NCBI GenBank assembly: GCA_934230115.1 | Contig: CAKQEI010000007.1 | Span: 1 to 48,338, forward strand | Direction: 5' to 3' | DNA: 48,338 nt | DNA from: an uncultured Prevotella sp. | GTDB taxonomy: Bacteria > Bacteroidota > Bacteroidia > Bacteroidales > Bacteroidaceae | Shown here: positions 15,381 to 24,070 of the stretch, one piece after another | How the letters are laid out: each line of letters begins with the position of its first letter | Position numbering within the stretch: position 1 is the stretch's first letter | Notes under the pieces: generated by a model | Seen by the model: the letters and a program-made list of their open reading frames with translations, nothing else | Told to the model about the DNA's origin: nothing | Databases searched by the model: none | Program-made: the position numbers and the translations under genes

Positions 15381-17054
15381 TTATTCAGTTATCTTGGCGT
15401 TATACTCGTCAAGAACTGTGCATTGGCCAATCTGCCAGTTGTCAGGCAAATAAGTTGGATTTGCCTTTAATGCTTCGTAGGCAGCCTTGTCTTTAAGCTG
15501 GAGAGTGCGGGATTTTGCTTCTGTTCCGGCATCTGTAAGCCATCCGTCTAAGCAAGAATCATATTTAGTTATTTTATCACTTGGAGCCAACATTGTGACG
15601 GTAGACAGCTTGTTGCAACCATTAAACATATATTGATAGCAGTCTTTTGCCAATGTCGTTGCAGGCAAAGCAGGAGCAGTTTCGAGAGCAGTACATCCCC
15701 AGAACATCCACGCATAACAAGATTCTACCAATGTCGTTGCAGGCAAATCAGGAGCTTTTTCGAGAGCAGTACATCCCATGAACATAGAATTATAACAATT
15801 AGGGCTTAATGTCATGGCAGGTAAATCTGGAGCGGATGTTAAAACTGTGCAGTCCGAAAATAACACCGCGAAGTTGGCTTTATTGGTTTCTACTGTTTTA
15901 TATTTTTCCCAATCCAACAATGTGCGTATGTCGCCTTTGCAAGCCACTTTCACATTTGAATGGGAGAATTCGATGTTTGCGTATCCTTTAGTACTTAAAT
16001 CAGCCGTGCCATTTTCATTTTTTCCACGCAAGCGGAGGTTGCCTTTGTCGTTACCAAAAGTAACTTCATCGTTTTCTACAACTTTTGTCCACTTACCATA
16101 ATTCACAGAATACTCAAGTCCTGAGATTGTGTAACCGTTATTGGCTGTCATTTTGAACTTCTGTTCTGCATCAGCCGTAAAAGTCACATAAGGAATATTC
16201 AAGGCCTCTCCGCCTACAATTTCATCCTTTCCCCATTCAGCAACATTTACGCCGCCTATAGTCACCATGTTCTTGCCCACAGTGAGGTTGTAGGTGTAGC
16301 TCTTGCCAGCCTCCAAGGCTCCTGTCTTTACTACAAGCGGAGTCTCGGCAGATCCTTCCGCGCTGAAGTAGAGGTTGGCCTTGATAGTGCCCGGAGCCAC
16401 CAAGGCGGTGTAGGTGGTGCCTGTGCCACCCTCGCCCTGCTGCAACGGCTTGATGCTGACGGTAGTTGCCTCGTTAGTGTCGGTAGACGACTTGCTTACG
16501 ATGCGGACATGGTTGACCTTGGTGTCGGCGGTGAACTGGTCGTTGAAACTCTGGATGTTGAGAATCAGACGGGCTGTCTTGCGCTTCATTGCCACTTCAA
16601 GCAGGCGGCTGTCAGGAATGGCAGTAAGGGTTTTTGTAGCCGTCATATAGTCGGACTTGGCAATCAGCTCCTCGCTGCTCTGGTCTTCCTGGATAAAGCC
16701 TTTGCTGAAGGAGTTTTGGCCGTCGGCAGGATACCAGCACTGGAAGGTGAGGTTGTTGCTGTCCCATAGCAAATAGTCGCTGCCGCTGGGCTGCCATTCT
16801 GTTCCGTTGAAGGTGTAGTTGAGCGATTGGCCATTGTTGCTTACGCCCATGACGTCGCCACTGTTGAAGCTCTTCAGTTGAGCCTCTTCTGTGGCCGAGG
16901 GGTTGCTTCGTGAGAATATGCTGCCCACCGAAGCCGAAACATGCACAGCGTTAGGGTCGCTGAGCCATGTGTTGTTGGTGTCGGTGTCGGTTGAGCAGCC
17001 AGTAAGGAGCATACTGGCTGTTGCAACCAAACCTAATATCTTTTGATACTTCAT
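15381..17054 (-). CDS. Fimbrillin-family lipoprotein with C-terminal 26-residue repeats (D)
   Basis: A 557-residue predicted surface lipoprotein with lipobox LTGC (Cys20). SDPNAVHVSASVGSIFSRSNP near 32-52 carries the likely Arg maturation site. The fimbrillin-like body (about 50-285) differs from its two repeat-bearing neighbours, but the following beta-rich region (IPYVTFTADAEQKFKMT onward, with YTISGLEYSVNYGKW) and GDIRTLLDWEKYKTV are closely related. Four 26-residue repeat units follow, one more than in the gene at 13702, for example CYAWMFWGCTALETAPALPA. The end (LQLKDKAAYEALKANPTYLPDNW) matches that neighbour. So a divergent N-terminal half is joined to a shared repeat half. It lies 32 bases downstream of the next fimbrillin gene. 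Confidence 0.85.
   Translation of the reverse strand: MKYQKILGLVATASMLLTGCSTDTDTNNTWLSDPNAVHVSASVGSIFSRSNPSATEEAQLKSFNSGDVMGVSNNGQSLNYTFNGTEWQPSGSDYLLWDSNNLTFQCWYPADGQNSFSKGFIQEDQSSEELIAKSDYMTATKTLTAIPDSRLLEVAMKRKTARLILNIQSFNDQFTADTKVNHVRIVSKSSTDTNEATTVSIKPLQQGEGGTGTTYTALVAPGTIKANLYFSAEGSAETPLVVKTGALEAGKSYTYNLTVGKNMVTIGGVNVAEWGKDEIVGGEALNIPYVTFTADAEQKFKMTANNGYTISGLEYSVNYGKWTKVVENDEVTFGNDKGNLRLRGKNENGTADLSTKGYANIEFSHSNVKVACKGDIRTLLDWEKYKTVETNKANFAVLFSDCTVLTSAPDLPAMTLSPNCYNSMFMGCTALEKAPDLPATTLVESCYAWMFWGCTALETAPALPATTLAKDCYQYMFNGCNKLSTVTMLAPSDKITKYDSCLDGWLTDAGTEAKSRTLQLKDKAAYEALKANPTYLPDNWQIGQCTVLDEYNAKITE
15599..15860 (-). repeat. 78-bp direct repeats coding for the 26-residue units
   Basis: Within the gene at 15381-17054, CAATGTCGTTGCAGGCAAA occurs at 15651 and again at 15729, exactly 78 bases apart. 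The flanking bases, including TTCGAGAGCAGTACATCCC, are nearly identical. More diverged units flank these. Because the period is a multiple of three, gain or loss of a unit keeps the frame. Confidence 0.85.
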
Positions 17055-17086
17055 AGTGGAAAAAAATGTTTTAAGTTACTTAACTC

Positions 17087-18112
17087 TTATTCTGTCTCAA
17101 GAGAGCCAGGAGTGCCACCCTCCTGTCCGTCCGTCCAAGGCGTAGCGGTGATGCTCTCCTTCTTAATCAGCAGCATGTCGTTGCCCATGCTGAGGTTGAG
17201 CGTGTACTTGTAGCCGCTCTTGAGGCTGACGGCCTCAGGAGAAGTCCATTCGTAGAGCTTGTCGGCTGTCTTCAGCGTCACCTTGAAGGTGTTGGCAGCA
17301 ACCTCCTGCGGAATGGCGATGCAAGAGAAGCTTGAGGTGCAATGCTTCTCCACGGCATTGTCACCCGTGGGATAGGTGAAGGTTCCATTTTTGGTGATGA
17401 TGTCGGTAGGGGTAGCATCTGTTTCGGTTGTTACGATGCCGTCAGTTCTTGTTACATCTACAATCGCCGTGATTGTCGTTCCACCTAAAACAGCCTCTGT
17501 GATAGGAGTTATTGTGGGAATGTTTGGCTTGTTGAACTCTGTGCCCAAGGTGACGTTGATGTTGATCTGGCAGAAAGCATGGCTAAACTGCATGTTGAGT
17601 TTCTTATCCACAAGACCATTTTCCGATCCAGGAATGAAGAATGGAGAATAGAAGTAGAGCAAGTCGTTGGCGAAGTTGTCTGTATTTTGGTCGGAATGTA
17701 CTTTGTAGGTAATGGGCTTTAATCCGCCGTTGTAAACATTTTGGAATGTTGTCACATCGTCAGTAGCCGGGGCAAAAGCCACGATGTCTACTGGAGTTGT
17801 GGCATTCTGCCAAAGCAGGGTTTCGTCGCAGATCCATTCGCTGCCAGACTTTTTGAATATCTTGTTGACATAGGTGTACTTCGAGCCAACTGCTGCGTTC
17901 TCTTCGCTATTGTTCACTATGGTCAGGGAGAAGGGTTCCTCCAATGGAGTCCCTGCACCCTCGGCACGGGTCTTGGCGTTGTTCACGCTCGCCGTAACGC
18001 GTACGATGTTGTCGCTCGGGTAGTTGCTCTGCGCCTGGTCGTCGTCGTTGGAGCAGCTGCCAAGCATGGTTGCAGCAAGTGCCGCAAAAGCGAAAAATCT
18101 TATTGTTTTCAT
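17087..18112 (-). CDS. Fimbrillin-family lipoprotein (E)
   Basis: A 341-residue predicted surface lipoprotein with lipobox LGSC (Cys20) followed by SNDDDQAQSN. NIVRVTASVNNAKTRAEGAG (about 35-54) contains the Thr-Arg-Ala motif seen at fimbrillin maturation sites. The body includes DETLLWQNATTPVDIVAFAP, LLYFYSPFFIP and the conserved strand LNMQFSHAFCQININVTLG (about 168-186). Near the C-terminus KLYEWTSPEAVSLKSGYKYTLNLSMGND is the typical last domain, followed by ITATPWTDG. There is no Cys/Leu repeat. The stop lies 32 bases before the gene at 15381-17054 and the start 43 bases after the gene at 18156-19055, so it is probably in the same operon. Confidence 0.83.
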   Translation of the reverse strand: MKTIRFFAFAALAATMLGSCSNDDDQAQSNYPSDNIVRVTASVNNAKTRAEGAGTPLEEPFSLTIVNNSEENAAVGSKYTYVNKIFKKSGSEWICDETLLWQNATTPVDIVAFAPATDDVTTFQNVYNGGLKPITYKVHSDQNTDNFANDLLYFYSPFFIPGSENGLVDKKLNMQFSHAFCQININVTLGTEFNKPNIPTITPITEAVLGGTTITAIVDVTRTDGIVTTETDATPTDIITKNGTFTYPTGDNAVEKHCTSSFSCIAIPQEVAANTFKVTLKTADKLYEWTSPEAVSLKSGYKYTLNLSMGNDMLLIKKESITATPWTDGQEGGTPGSLETE

Positions 18113-18155
18113 AATTGTTCTGTTTTTAAAGTTGAGTTGCTGTTAACTTGTTTGT

Positions 18156-19055
18156 TTAGTCGAATGCCTCACCATTGAATGTGCTGCCATCCTCCCAGTC
18201 GGAAATCTTCACTTCATCGAGAATCACCTGGTCGCGTCCCACCTCAAGGTTGATGGTAGTGATCTTGCCGCCCTCAAACTTGAACGGAGATTTGTGGTCG
18301 TAGGTGAAGTTCTTGTCGCCGATGGTGATGGTAAGTTTCTGGATGCCATTCTGAGGGATGACAATAGAGGTGTACTTGGCGTTGGCAACGCTCACCGGAA
18401 GCTCGAAGTTTGACTTGGCGGCGGCAGGAGTAACAGCCTTGGTGAGATAGTTGACGGTGGCCTCCTTCACGGCGTCTGCCACTACAACGCTCTTCACGTT
18501 AGGTATGCCGCCCCACTGGTTCTTGTAGGTGAGGTTAACCACCATTTTTGCCATAACGTGGGTGAATTCGAGTTGCACAGGATCCTTGGCGTCGTCGTTG
18601 TAGGACAGACCCTTGATGTTGACAGCCACAAGGAGGTCGCTTGCAGTCTGGTCGTCGACATTGAAGGTGTAGTTGTCGGCGGCAAGGTTCTCCACACTCT
18701 TAGATGGGTAGATGCCAATGAAGTAGTGTTTCTCCACATTGTTCTTCCACAACATCTGTGGTGTTGCCACCCACTTCTTGTCGGTGAGTTTGTTGATGGC
18801 GTTGTCCACCACTCTCTTGCCAACGGCAGGAGCCACGCCGGGGTCGCCCGTCCATGCGTACACGCTTATCTCGTCGCCCTCTGTGAAGGTCTGTGCTCCC
18901 TTGTCGTTGGCGGCTATTCGCGTCATATTGCCGATGCTGGTAGACACGGTGATGTACTTGGAGGCTTCGCTTCCATTCTCGTTGTTGTCGTTAGAGCAAC
19001 TGCCCAGAGCCAATGTCATTGCTGCAAGGGCCAAAAGGAAATAATTCTTTTTCAT
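18156..19055 (-). CDS. Fimbrillin-family lipoprotein (F), first gene of the cluster
   Basis: A 299-residue predicted surface lipoprotein with lipobox LGSC (Cys20) and SNDNNENGSEASK. TVSTSIGNMTRIAANDKGAQ holds the Arg motif near residue 47, and FTEGDEISVYAWTGD follows, a standard opening strand of the fimbrillin fold. The core strand LEFTHVMAKMVVNLTYKN (about 161-178) corresponds to F-H-x-M-x-K in its neighbours, and the C-terminus ends INLEVGRDQVILDEVKISDWEDG. As the 5'-most gene it probably sits next to the operon promoter. A -7-like element at 19311 would give a leader of about 250 bases. It could be the major subunit or a base component; the sequence does not decide. Confidence 0.82.
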   Translation of the reverse strand: MKKNYFLLALAAMTLALGSCSNDNNENGSEASKYITVSTSIGNMTRIAANDKGAQTFTEGDEISVYAWTGDPGVAPAVGKRVVDNAINKLTDKKWVATPQMLWKNNVEKHYFIGIYPSKSVENLAADNYTFNVDDQTASDLLVAVNIKGLSYNDDAKDPVQLEFTHVMAKMVVNLTYKNQWGGIPNVKSVVVADAVKEATVNYLTKAVTPAAAKSNFELPVSVANAKYTSIVIPQNGIQKLTITIGDKNFTYDHKSPFKFEGGKITTINLEVGRDQVILDEVKISDWEDGSTFNGEAFD

Positions 19056-19310
19056 TGTCTTTTGTTGTTTTTAATGATTATATTTATTATTTATAATTAT
19101 AAGCCTTGCGAATAAGACCGTATATTGTCGTTTTATTCCGCTTTCGCAAAATGGGTAGGTGGATTGTTTCAAGTGTAGTCAGCCGCCTGATGTTTGTTGC
19201 TGAGCTATATATTGTGTTATATTTAGTCTGTAATAGCCGTAAAAATGAAAAAGAAAAGCCAGTTAGGTCTTAAAACACGTAGTTTTTGTTTCCAACAGTT
19301 TTCCATGCCG

Positions 19311-19318
19311 CAAATATA
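19311..19318 (-). promoter_or_regulatory. Possible -7 element for the fimbrillin cluster
   Basis: TATATTTG on the minus strand fits TAnnTTTG. No clear TTTG was found about 20 bases upstream. If used, the mRNA leader before the first fimbrillin gene is about 250 bases long. Confidence 0.35.
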
Positions 19319-19373
19319 GCGATTTAATTTTGAATAAGAAGTATGTTTTAGGTGTTCATGTGTCTCATTGCGA

Positions 19374-19408
19374 CAAAAAAAGTGTCGCATTCTTAGAATG
19401 CGACACTT
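19374..19408 (-). terminator. Rho-independent terminator after the helicase-methyltransferase gene
   Basis: A perfect 13-bp stem (19380-19392 with 19396-19408, loop TTA). On the minus strand it is followed by a run of seven Ts (19381-19375, partly in the stem). It lies 42 bases past the stop codon at 19451. Confidence 0.88.
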
Positions 19409-19450
19409 GTACACGTGTTTTCGCAAAAAAAAGTCATCGACAAACGCTGA

Positions 19451-22400
19451 TTACATCTCCTTGATGGTGTTTTCGGCCATAGCCCTCTCCTCGTCGGAGA
19501 TGCCATATTTGGCGTAGAGCTGACGGTCGATGTTGGGTATGTCGAGTGTGGTCCAATCGATGTCGCTCTTGGCAGTGAAGTTTTCGATGGGTACAAACAT
19601 GAACTTCTCGGGCGAGAGGTCCTGCGAGGTGATGGTCTGGAGCATCAGGTAGCGGGCGAACTTGGTGCTGAGGTAGGCAAGGAAGTTCTTGGCCTCGGCC
19701 TCGGTCTTGTAGGCTCCGCCCACGAGGTAGCTCTGAGTGCAGACGGTGGCAGGTGGCAGAATCGACATGGCAGAGAGCACGCGGAACTTGCCGTTGCGGT
19801 CGGGTGTGCCAGCATGTTCGCATGTGGCCTTGGAGAACACCACCTTGTAGAGGTCGATCCATGCCGTGTTCTTCTTGATGTCGTGGCGTGCCACGTAGGA
19901 TGTGGCTCCCGACGACTTAAGCTCCACGGCAGTGGAGTCGGCTGCAGGGTCGGCATTGCCGCGGAACGTGCTGACGAATCCGAATGGTGTCTGTCCGCTG
20001 ACCTGCTTGTTGAGAGTGCGCTTGCACTTGTCGAGCACCTTGTTGATGAAGGATAGAGCCTCGTTGTTGCGCACGAAGATGGGGAATTGGTTCAGCTTGC
20101 GCTCGCATGTGTTGGAGTCGCCGTGCAGGGTGTTGGTGAACCGGCACTCCTTCTTGTGTCGTGCGTCCCAGAGGAAGTAGTTCACACCTCCCGATATGTC
20201 GACTGTGGGGAATAGGTCCTTGGAGTCGACATAGTCGTAGATGGAGCGCATACGTCGGTCGGCAAGCATCATGCGCCTGAAGTTGTCGAGACCTCTGCCC
20301 CCGGTAAACCATCTTGACGGCATAATCATCGAGATATAGTTGGGTTTCATCTCGCGTGCAATCTCCACAAACTGGTTGTAGAGCGGAATGCCGTAGTTAT
20401 CCTTTTGTTCTCCTATGTTCACCTGATAAGGAGGGTTGCCTATTATGGCGTCAAATTTCATCTGTTCGTTGTTGTTAACGTTCCAAAAATCTTTACCGTT
20501 GGTTACTGTTCTAATAAATTTGCGCTTGTAGACCATGACGAGCGAATTGAGGTCGTCGATGCGTTTCACGTTGGCGCGTATGCCAGTGCGATAGCCAAGC
20601 AGCGTGCGTCGTGTGATGCTCTCGGCAATGTGTGTGCGGCATACGGCAAAAATGTTGTTCTCGATGATGTCCTTCCAAAGAGCCTCAGCCTCGGCGTCGG
20701 AGAGAGTGTCGAAGAGTCCTTGCGACTGTCCGCTGCGCAGCTTGTAGATGGAGTAGGCAGAGTAGAGCGAGTATAGGCCCGTCTTGGACGATATGTCGAG
20801 AATGCGCGCCTTGGTGTTCATGAACACTCGCTCGGTGACGTCGTCGTTGTAGACGAAGCGCGGCTCGTTGAGTCGGTGCTTGAAAGTCTCGTCGTAGAAG
20901 CAGTAGCCGCCAAGGGTGTCGGCAAGCTGTCGGTTGATGGTGCGCCAGGGCGTGAGCACCGTCTCGCGGTCGGGGTAGCAGAAGTCGGCAAGTATGTCGG
21001 CTATCTCGCTCACTCGCTCGTTGACGGGCAGCTGGTCGGCTCGGCGCAGTCGGTCGACAATGGCCTTGGCTGTGGCTACGAAAATGTCCTCGCGGTAGAA
21101 GTGCTTGATGCGCTGGAACAGCTTCACGCTGATGCCCTTTGGCATGAAGTCGCGCCATGAGTCGGGGTCGATGCCGCGCACGAAGGAGTCGAGCGTTAGT
21201 CCGTCGATGTGCTCCACCGTGCCGTAGATAAGTATTGGGAATCGGCTTGAAATCTGGTTGAGAATGGCTATGGCACGTTGGCGCGGAGTCATGCGTCGGT
21301 TGGCCTCGCGCATGGCAGCCACGGCAGCCTCCTCGCTCTGCTGCATTTTCTCGCGTGCTTCGGCCTCCTTGGCAGCAGCCTTGGCGGCGGTCTCCTTGGT
21401 GGCAGGTCGTTTGCGCTTGGCGTCGGTAGCCTCGGCAATGATCTCGCGGTTGCGCTGTCGTTCCGACGCCATGCCTCGCACAATGGCTTCTGCCACTTGG
21501 TCGAGCAGCTTGAGGTCCTGTCGGCGCAGGTTGTCGAGATTGCCGTAGAGGCAGTCGTCGCGGAAACCGTTGCGTATGAGCGAGTCGGAGTAGGCCGAGG
21601 TGATGTTGCGAATGAAGAGCTCGGTGTTGTAGGCAGTCTGTTTTTGGGCAGAAATCTCTACCAATGGACATAGCTGCAGGAATTCGGCAAGCTTGGCATG
21701 TCGTTCCTCCACCTGCGAGGTGTAGGTGTTATTGTTGACGTATTGGTCGACAACGGTGAGAGTGCGCTGCGGAGCGAAGTCGATGGCGTAGCATTCCTTC
21801 TTGATGCCACCGTCGGTGTAGGGGCTTTGGCAACGGAAGATGGTCTGGAAATAGCGCATACCGCCCGTCTCGGCAGCACCTGCAAGCATGAGCACGGCAG
21901 TCCACTCGGGCACGGAGACACCCATAGTGAGTCGGCCACAGGAGAGAGTGATGGTCTTGTCGTTGCCGGCAATGGCCTTCTTCACACGCTTGAGGGCGTC
22001 GCGGTCGCGTCGGGTTTGCTCGTAGAGGTCGTAACGCTCGTCGTCGGTGTCGCCTGCAACATCCACTATGGTGTATTGGGCGAATGGATTGTCTTTCCTG
22101 TCCTCGGCAAGCAGTCGGGCGAGGCAGTGGGCAGCCTGAACGCCCGGCACATACCACAATGTGTGGTTGAGCGAACCGTCGAGCTGCTTGTTGGCGTAGG
22201 GGTAGAGCTTGTTTGAACTGTTGGCACCGATAAGCTGCAGAAACTTGCGCACGTCGTCCTCGTGGACGAAGCGCGAAAGTGGTTTCTTGTTGTTGCTCTC
22301 GATAAACTCAGTGCGGAACAGCTCGGCAAAGTTGAAGCCCTTGAGCTCGGCAGTTCTGTATTTGTGCAGTTCGCGCGCCAGGTTGTAGGTGATGATGTTC

Positions 22401-23083
22401 ATCCTTGCCAGTCCGGCATAGGGGTTAGGGCTATTGCGTTGGGTCTTGGCCCATTCGTTCTTGGCTTTCTGCTCCATGCAGTAGTCCCAATGGTAGACCT
22501 CGGCATTGTCGAAGAGCTGCTGAATGTTGTAGGGAGTGCCCGAAAGGAAGAGCGTGCGCATGGCGCGTCGGTTTTGCAGCTCGCCTATCACCTCGCGTCC
22601 GAGGCGTGACATGATGCCCTCGTGAGCCTCGTCGACAATGAGCAGGTCCCAGTGGGCAGAAAAGATATTGTCGTTCTTGTCGATGCCCTTCTGCTGGTTG
22701 ACTCGCTTTGAGCCGCGCAGGTCTTGCATCGAGGCGAAATATACATAGTGCAGAGTCTTGTCGGCCTGTGCCTTTTCTTCAAGCTCCTCAAAGCTTAGTG
22801 CGTTGAAAGCCGCCGCGTTGGTGTCCTTGCATCCGAAGAGCCATCCTTCGAGCCCAAGCTTCTCAATCGAACTTCCCCATTCGCTGCGCACATTAGGGCG
22901 GTGGGTCAGAATAAGCGTGCGTCGGTAGCCGCATTGACGTGCCACTTCGAGGGCACACAACGTCTTGCCGAAACGCATCTTGGCGTTCCAGAGCATCTGT
23001 CGGTTGCGCTTGAAGCTCTTGACGGTTTGTTCAATAGCCTGCAACTGTTCGGAGCGGAAAACTATTTTCTTGGTAGAAGTCAT
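19451..23083 (-). CDS. SF2 helicase - N6-adenine methyltransferase fusion (Eco57I/Type ISP-like)
   Basis: A 1210-residue cytoplasmic protein joining a DEAD/DEAH-type helicase or translocase to an adenine methyltransferase. The helicase part has the P-loop AKMRFGKT (34-41), DEAH (151-154) and LSGTP (180-184). A long Ala/Glu/Lys-rich, probably coiled-coil linker lies near 555-600. The methyltransferase part has an AdoMet-site motif ILDISSKTGLY (761-771) and the catalytic NPPY (883-886). The C-terminal 250 residues probably hold target recognition. The layout resembles Type ISP enzymes (nuclease, helicase, methylase, recognition in one chain), but the protein starts directly at the helicase and I see no PD-(D/E)XK, HNH or GIY-YIG motif. 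A methyltransferase-like partner lies 22 bases upstream. The likely role is DNA modification or phage defence by an unsettled mechanism. Confidence 0.88.
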   Translation of the reverse strand: MTSTKKIVFRSEQLQAIEQTVKSFKRNRQMLWNAKMRFGKTLCALEVARQCGYRRTLILTHRPNVRSEWGSSIEKLGLEGWLFGCKDTNAAAFNALSFEELEEKAQADKTLHYVYFASMQDLRGSKRVNQQKGIDKNDNIFSAHWDLLIVDEAHEGIMSRLGREVIGELQNRRAMRTLFLSGTPYNIQQLFDNAEVYHWDYCMEQKAKNEWAKTQRNSPNPYAGLARMNIITYNLARELHKYRTAELKGFNFAELFRTEFIESNNKKPLSRFVHEDDVRKFLQLIGANSSNKLYPYANKQLDGSLNHTLWYVPGVQAAHCLARLLAEDRKDNPFAQYTIVDVAGDTDDERYDLYEQTRRDRDALKRVKKAIAGNDKTITLSCGRLTMGVSVPEWTAVLMLAGAAETGGMRYFQTIFRCQSPYTDGGIKKECYAIDFAPQRTLTVVDQYVNNNTYTSQVEERHAKLAEFLQLCPLVEISAQKQTAYNTELFIRNITSAYSDSLIRNGFRDDCLYGNLDNLRRQDLKLLDQVAEAIVRGMASERQRNREIIAEATDAKRKRPATKETAAKAAAKEAEAREKMQQSEEAAVAAMREANRRMTPRQRAIAILNQISSRFPILIYGTVEHIDGLTLDSFVRGIDPDSWRDFMPKGISVKLFQRIKHFYREDIFVATAKAIVDRLRRADQLPVNERVSEIADILADFCYPDRETVLTPWRTINRQLADTLGGYCFYDETFKHRLNEPRFVYNDDVTERVFMNTKARILDISSKTGLYSLYSAYSIYKLRSGQSQGLFDTLSDAEAEALWKDIIENNIFAVCRTHIAESITRRTLLGYRTGIRANVKRIDDLNSLVMVYKRKFIRTVTNGKDFWNVNNNEQMKFDAIIGNPPYQVNIGEQKDNYGIPLYNQFVEIAREMKPNYISMIMPSRWFTGGRGLDNFRRMMLADRRMRSIYDYVDSKDLFPTVDISGGVNYFLWDARHKKECRFTNTLHGDSNTCERKLNQFPIFVRNNEALSFINKVLDKCKRTLNKQVSGQTPFGFVSTFRGNADPAADSTAVELKSSGATSYVARHDIKKNTAWIDLYKVVFSKATCEHAGTPDRNGKFRVLSAMSILPPATVCTQSYLVGGAYKTEAEAKNFLAYLSTKFARYLMLQTITSQDLSPEKFMFVPIENFTAKSDIDWTTLDIPNIDRQLYAKYGISDEERAMAENTIKEM

Positions 23084-23105
23084 CTATATATATGAAAAAA
23101 ATGAA

Positions 23106-24023
23106 TTATTTCTTGATAAGCGTCTTGAATACTATCTGCTTGCCACTGAGCGGTTCGGCGCAATGCCATTCCATTATTTTGCAGAGGCAGTCGGAGTCGG
23201 GTATGGTGAATCGCGTGCCATCCATCTGCCAGATGTTCCAAGATATTATTTCGGCAGCCTTGACAATGGCTCCCATGTGGGGCATTCGCCCCCAGCGTGC
23301 CGCATAGTATTCGCAGAAACTGATGAGCAGCGACTCGCGAGATAGGAACACGTTGTCGCCCTGCCAGTCGAAGCCATATACCGACTGCAGAGCCTGGTAG
23401 GCCTTGCGCATCCAGTGGCGTTTGTGTGGTTTGGTTGGTTCGGTGGGAGTGTTCTCGTTGATGACGCGGAATTTCCGGTCGAGTATTCCTATTCTTTCGC
23501 CAATGGGGATGTGGATGCCAGTAGTGGTGTCGTAGCGGCTTGCCAAGTAGGGCGACTCTCCGCACGCCATCTCCATGCGTCGGCATCGGATATACCGCAT
23601 CCACGACTTGCCTTCGGGAAAGACTACCCGCTCGGAGTGAGTGGTCCATGAGTGGGAGCCGTCGTCGAGCTCAGTCTCATGATTGAAAACGTGGCGATAG
23701 CCAAACCATCGCTCGTCGATAAGGTTGTTCTGTGCATTGCAAATCCATGCTGGTGTGAACACCTCGCCGCGGTCTTTCGAGCGTGACGTCTGCAGCGACT
23801 CGTGCTTGTAGACGCGCGGCTGTATGAGATTGCGGTTGGAGCCCGACACTTGCTCGGCAAGTATAGGCGACGAAGGTGGGAAACCGTAGTCGTCGGTTGC
23901 CCACCTTATATTATTAGTGTGTCCATGACCGCAGAGCGTCTGGTCGCGAAGCAATATGGCGAGTATGCGCGGGTTGTCGCGCACTATGCCCGCCAGTTGT
24001 GTTTGTAGACTCTTTGTGGCCAT
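23106..24023 (-). CDS. Methyltransferase-like companion subunit of the helicase-methylase
   Basis: A 305-residue protein of the kind usually annotated restriction endonuclease subunit M. It carries RSKDRGEVFTPAWICN (81-96), an opening common in N6-adenine methyltransferases, and MACGESPYLASRYD (152-165), where GESPY may stand in for NPPY. IGILDRKFRVINENT (178-192) follows, and a Trp-rich C-terminal half (WMRKAYQALQSVYGFDWQGDNVFLSRE). I see no AdoMet motif I, so it may be a substrate-recognition or structural partner rather than an independent enzyme. Its stop lies 22 bases before the fusion gene start, so the two are co-transcribed. It starts 47 bases after xpt. The pairing with a helicase-methylase is one I recall from other Firmicutes and Bacteroidetes loci. 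Confidence 0.75.
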   Translation of the reverse strand: MATKSLQTQLAGIVRDNPRILAILLRDQTLCGHGHTNNIRWATDDYGFPPSSPILAEQVSGSNRNLIQPRVYKHESLQTSRSKDRGEVFTPAWICNAQNNLIDERWFGYRHVFNHETELDDGSHSWTTHSERVVFPEGKSWMRYIRCRRMEMACGESPYLASRYDTTTGIHIPIGERIGILDRKFRVINENTPTEPTKPHKRHWMRKAYQALQSVYGFDWQGDNVFLSRESLLISFCEYYAARWGRMPHMGAIVKAAEIISWNIWQMDGTRFTIPDSDCLCKIMEWHCAEPLSGKQIVFKTLIKK

Positions 24024-24070
24024 GGATGTATCCTTCTGTTGATGTTTTTGTTTTAATGGTGTATGGTTTT

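Larger units (their letters stand above)
19056..19450. other. Intergenic region upstream of the fimbrillin cluster
   Basis: 395 bases without a convincing gene. It holds the terminator of the minus-strand helicase-methyltransferase gene at the right end (19374-19408), a -7-like element at 19311-19318, and an AT-rich leader (19056-19110) before the first fimbrillin gene. The minus-strand frame at 19223-19426 crosses the terminator and is not called. Confidence 0.6.

Noticed and set aside
10985..19055. Whole fimbrillin cluster as a mobile island
   Set aside because: No integrase, transposase, tRNA or target-site repeat was found at its borders.
20685..21671. Long minus-strand frame within the helicase-methylase gene
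   Set aside because: It is a shifted frame of the same gene, rich in Arg, His and Gln as expected from out-of-frame translation.
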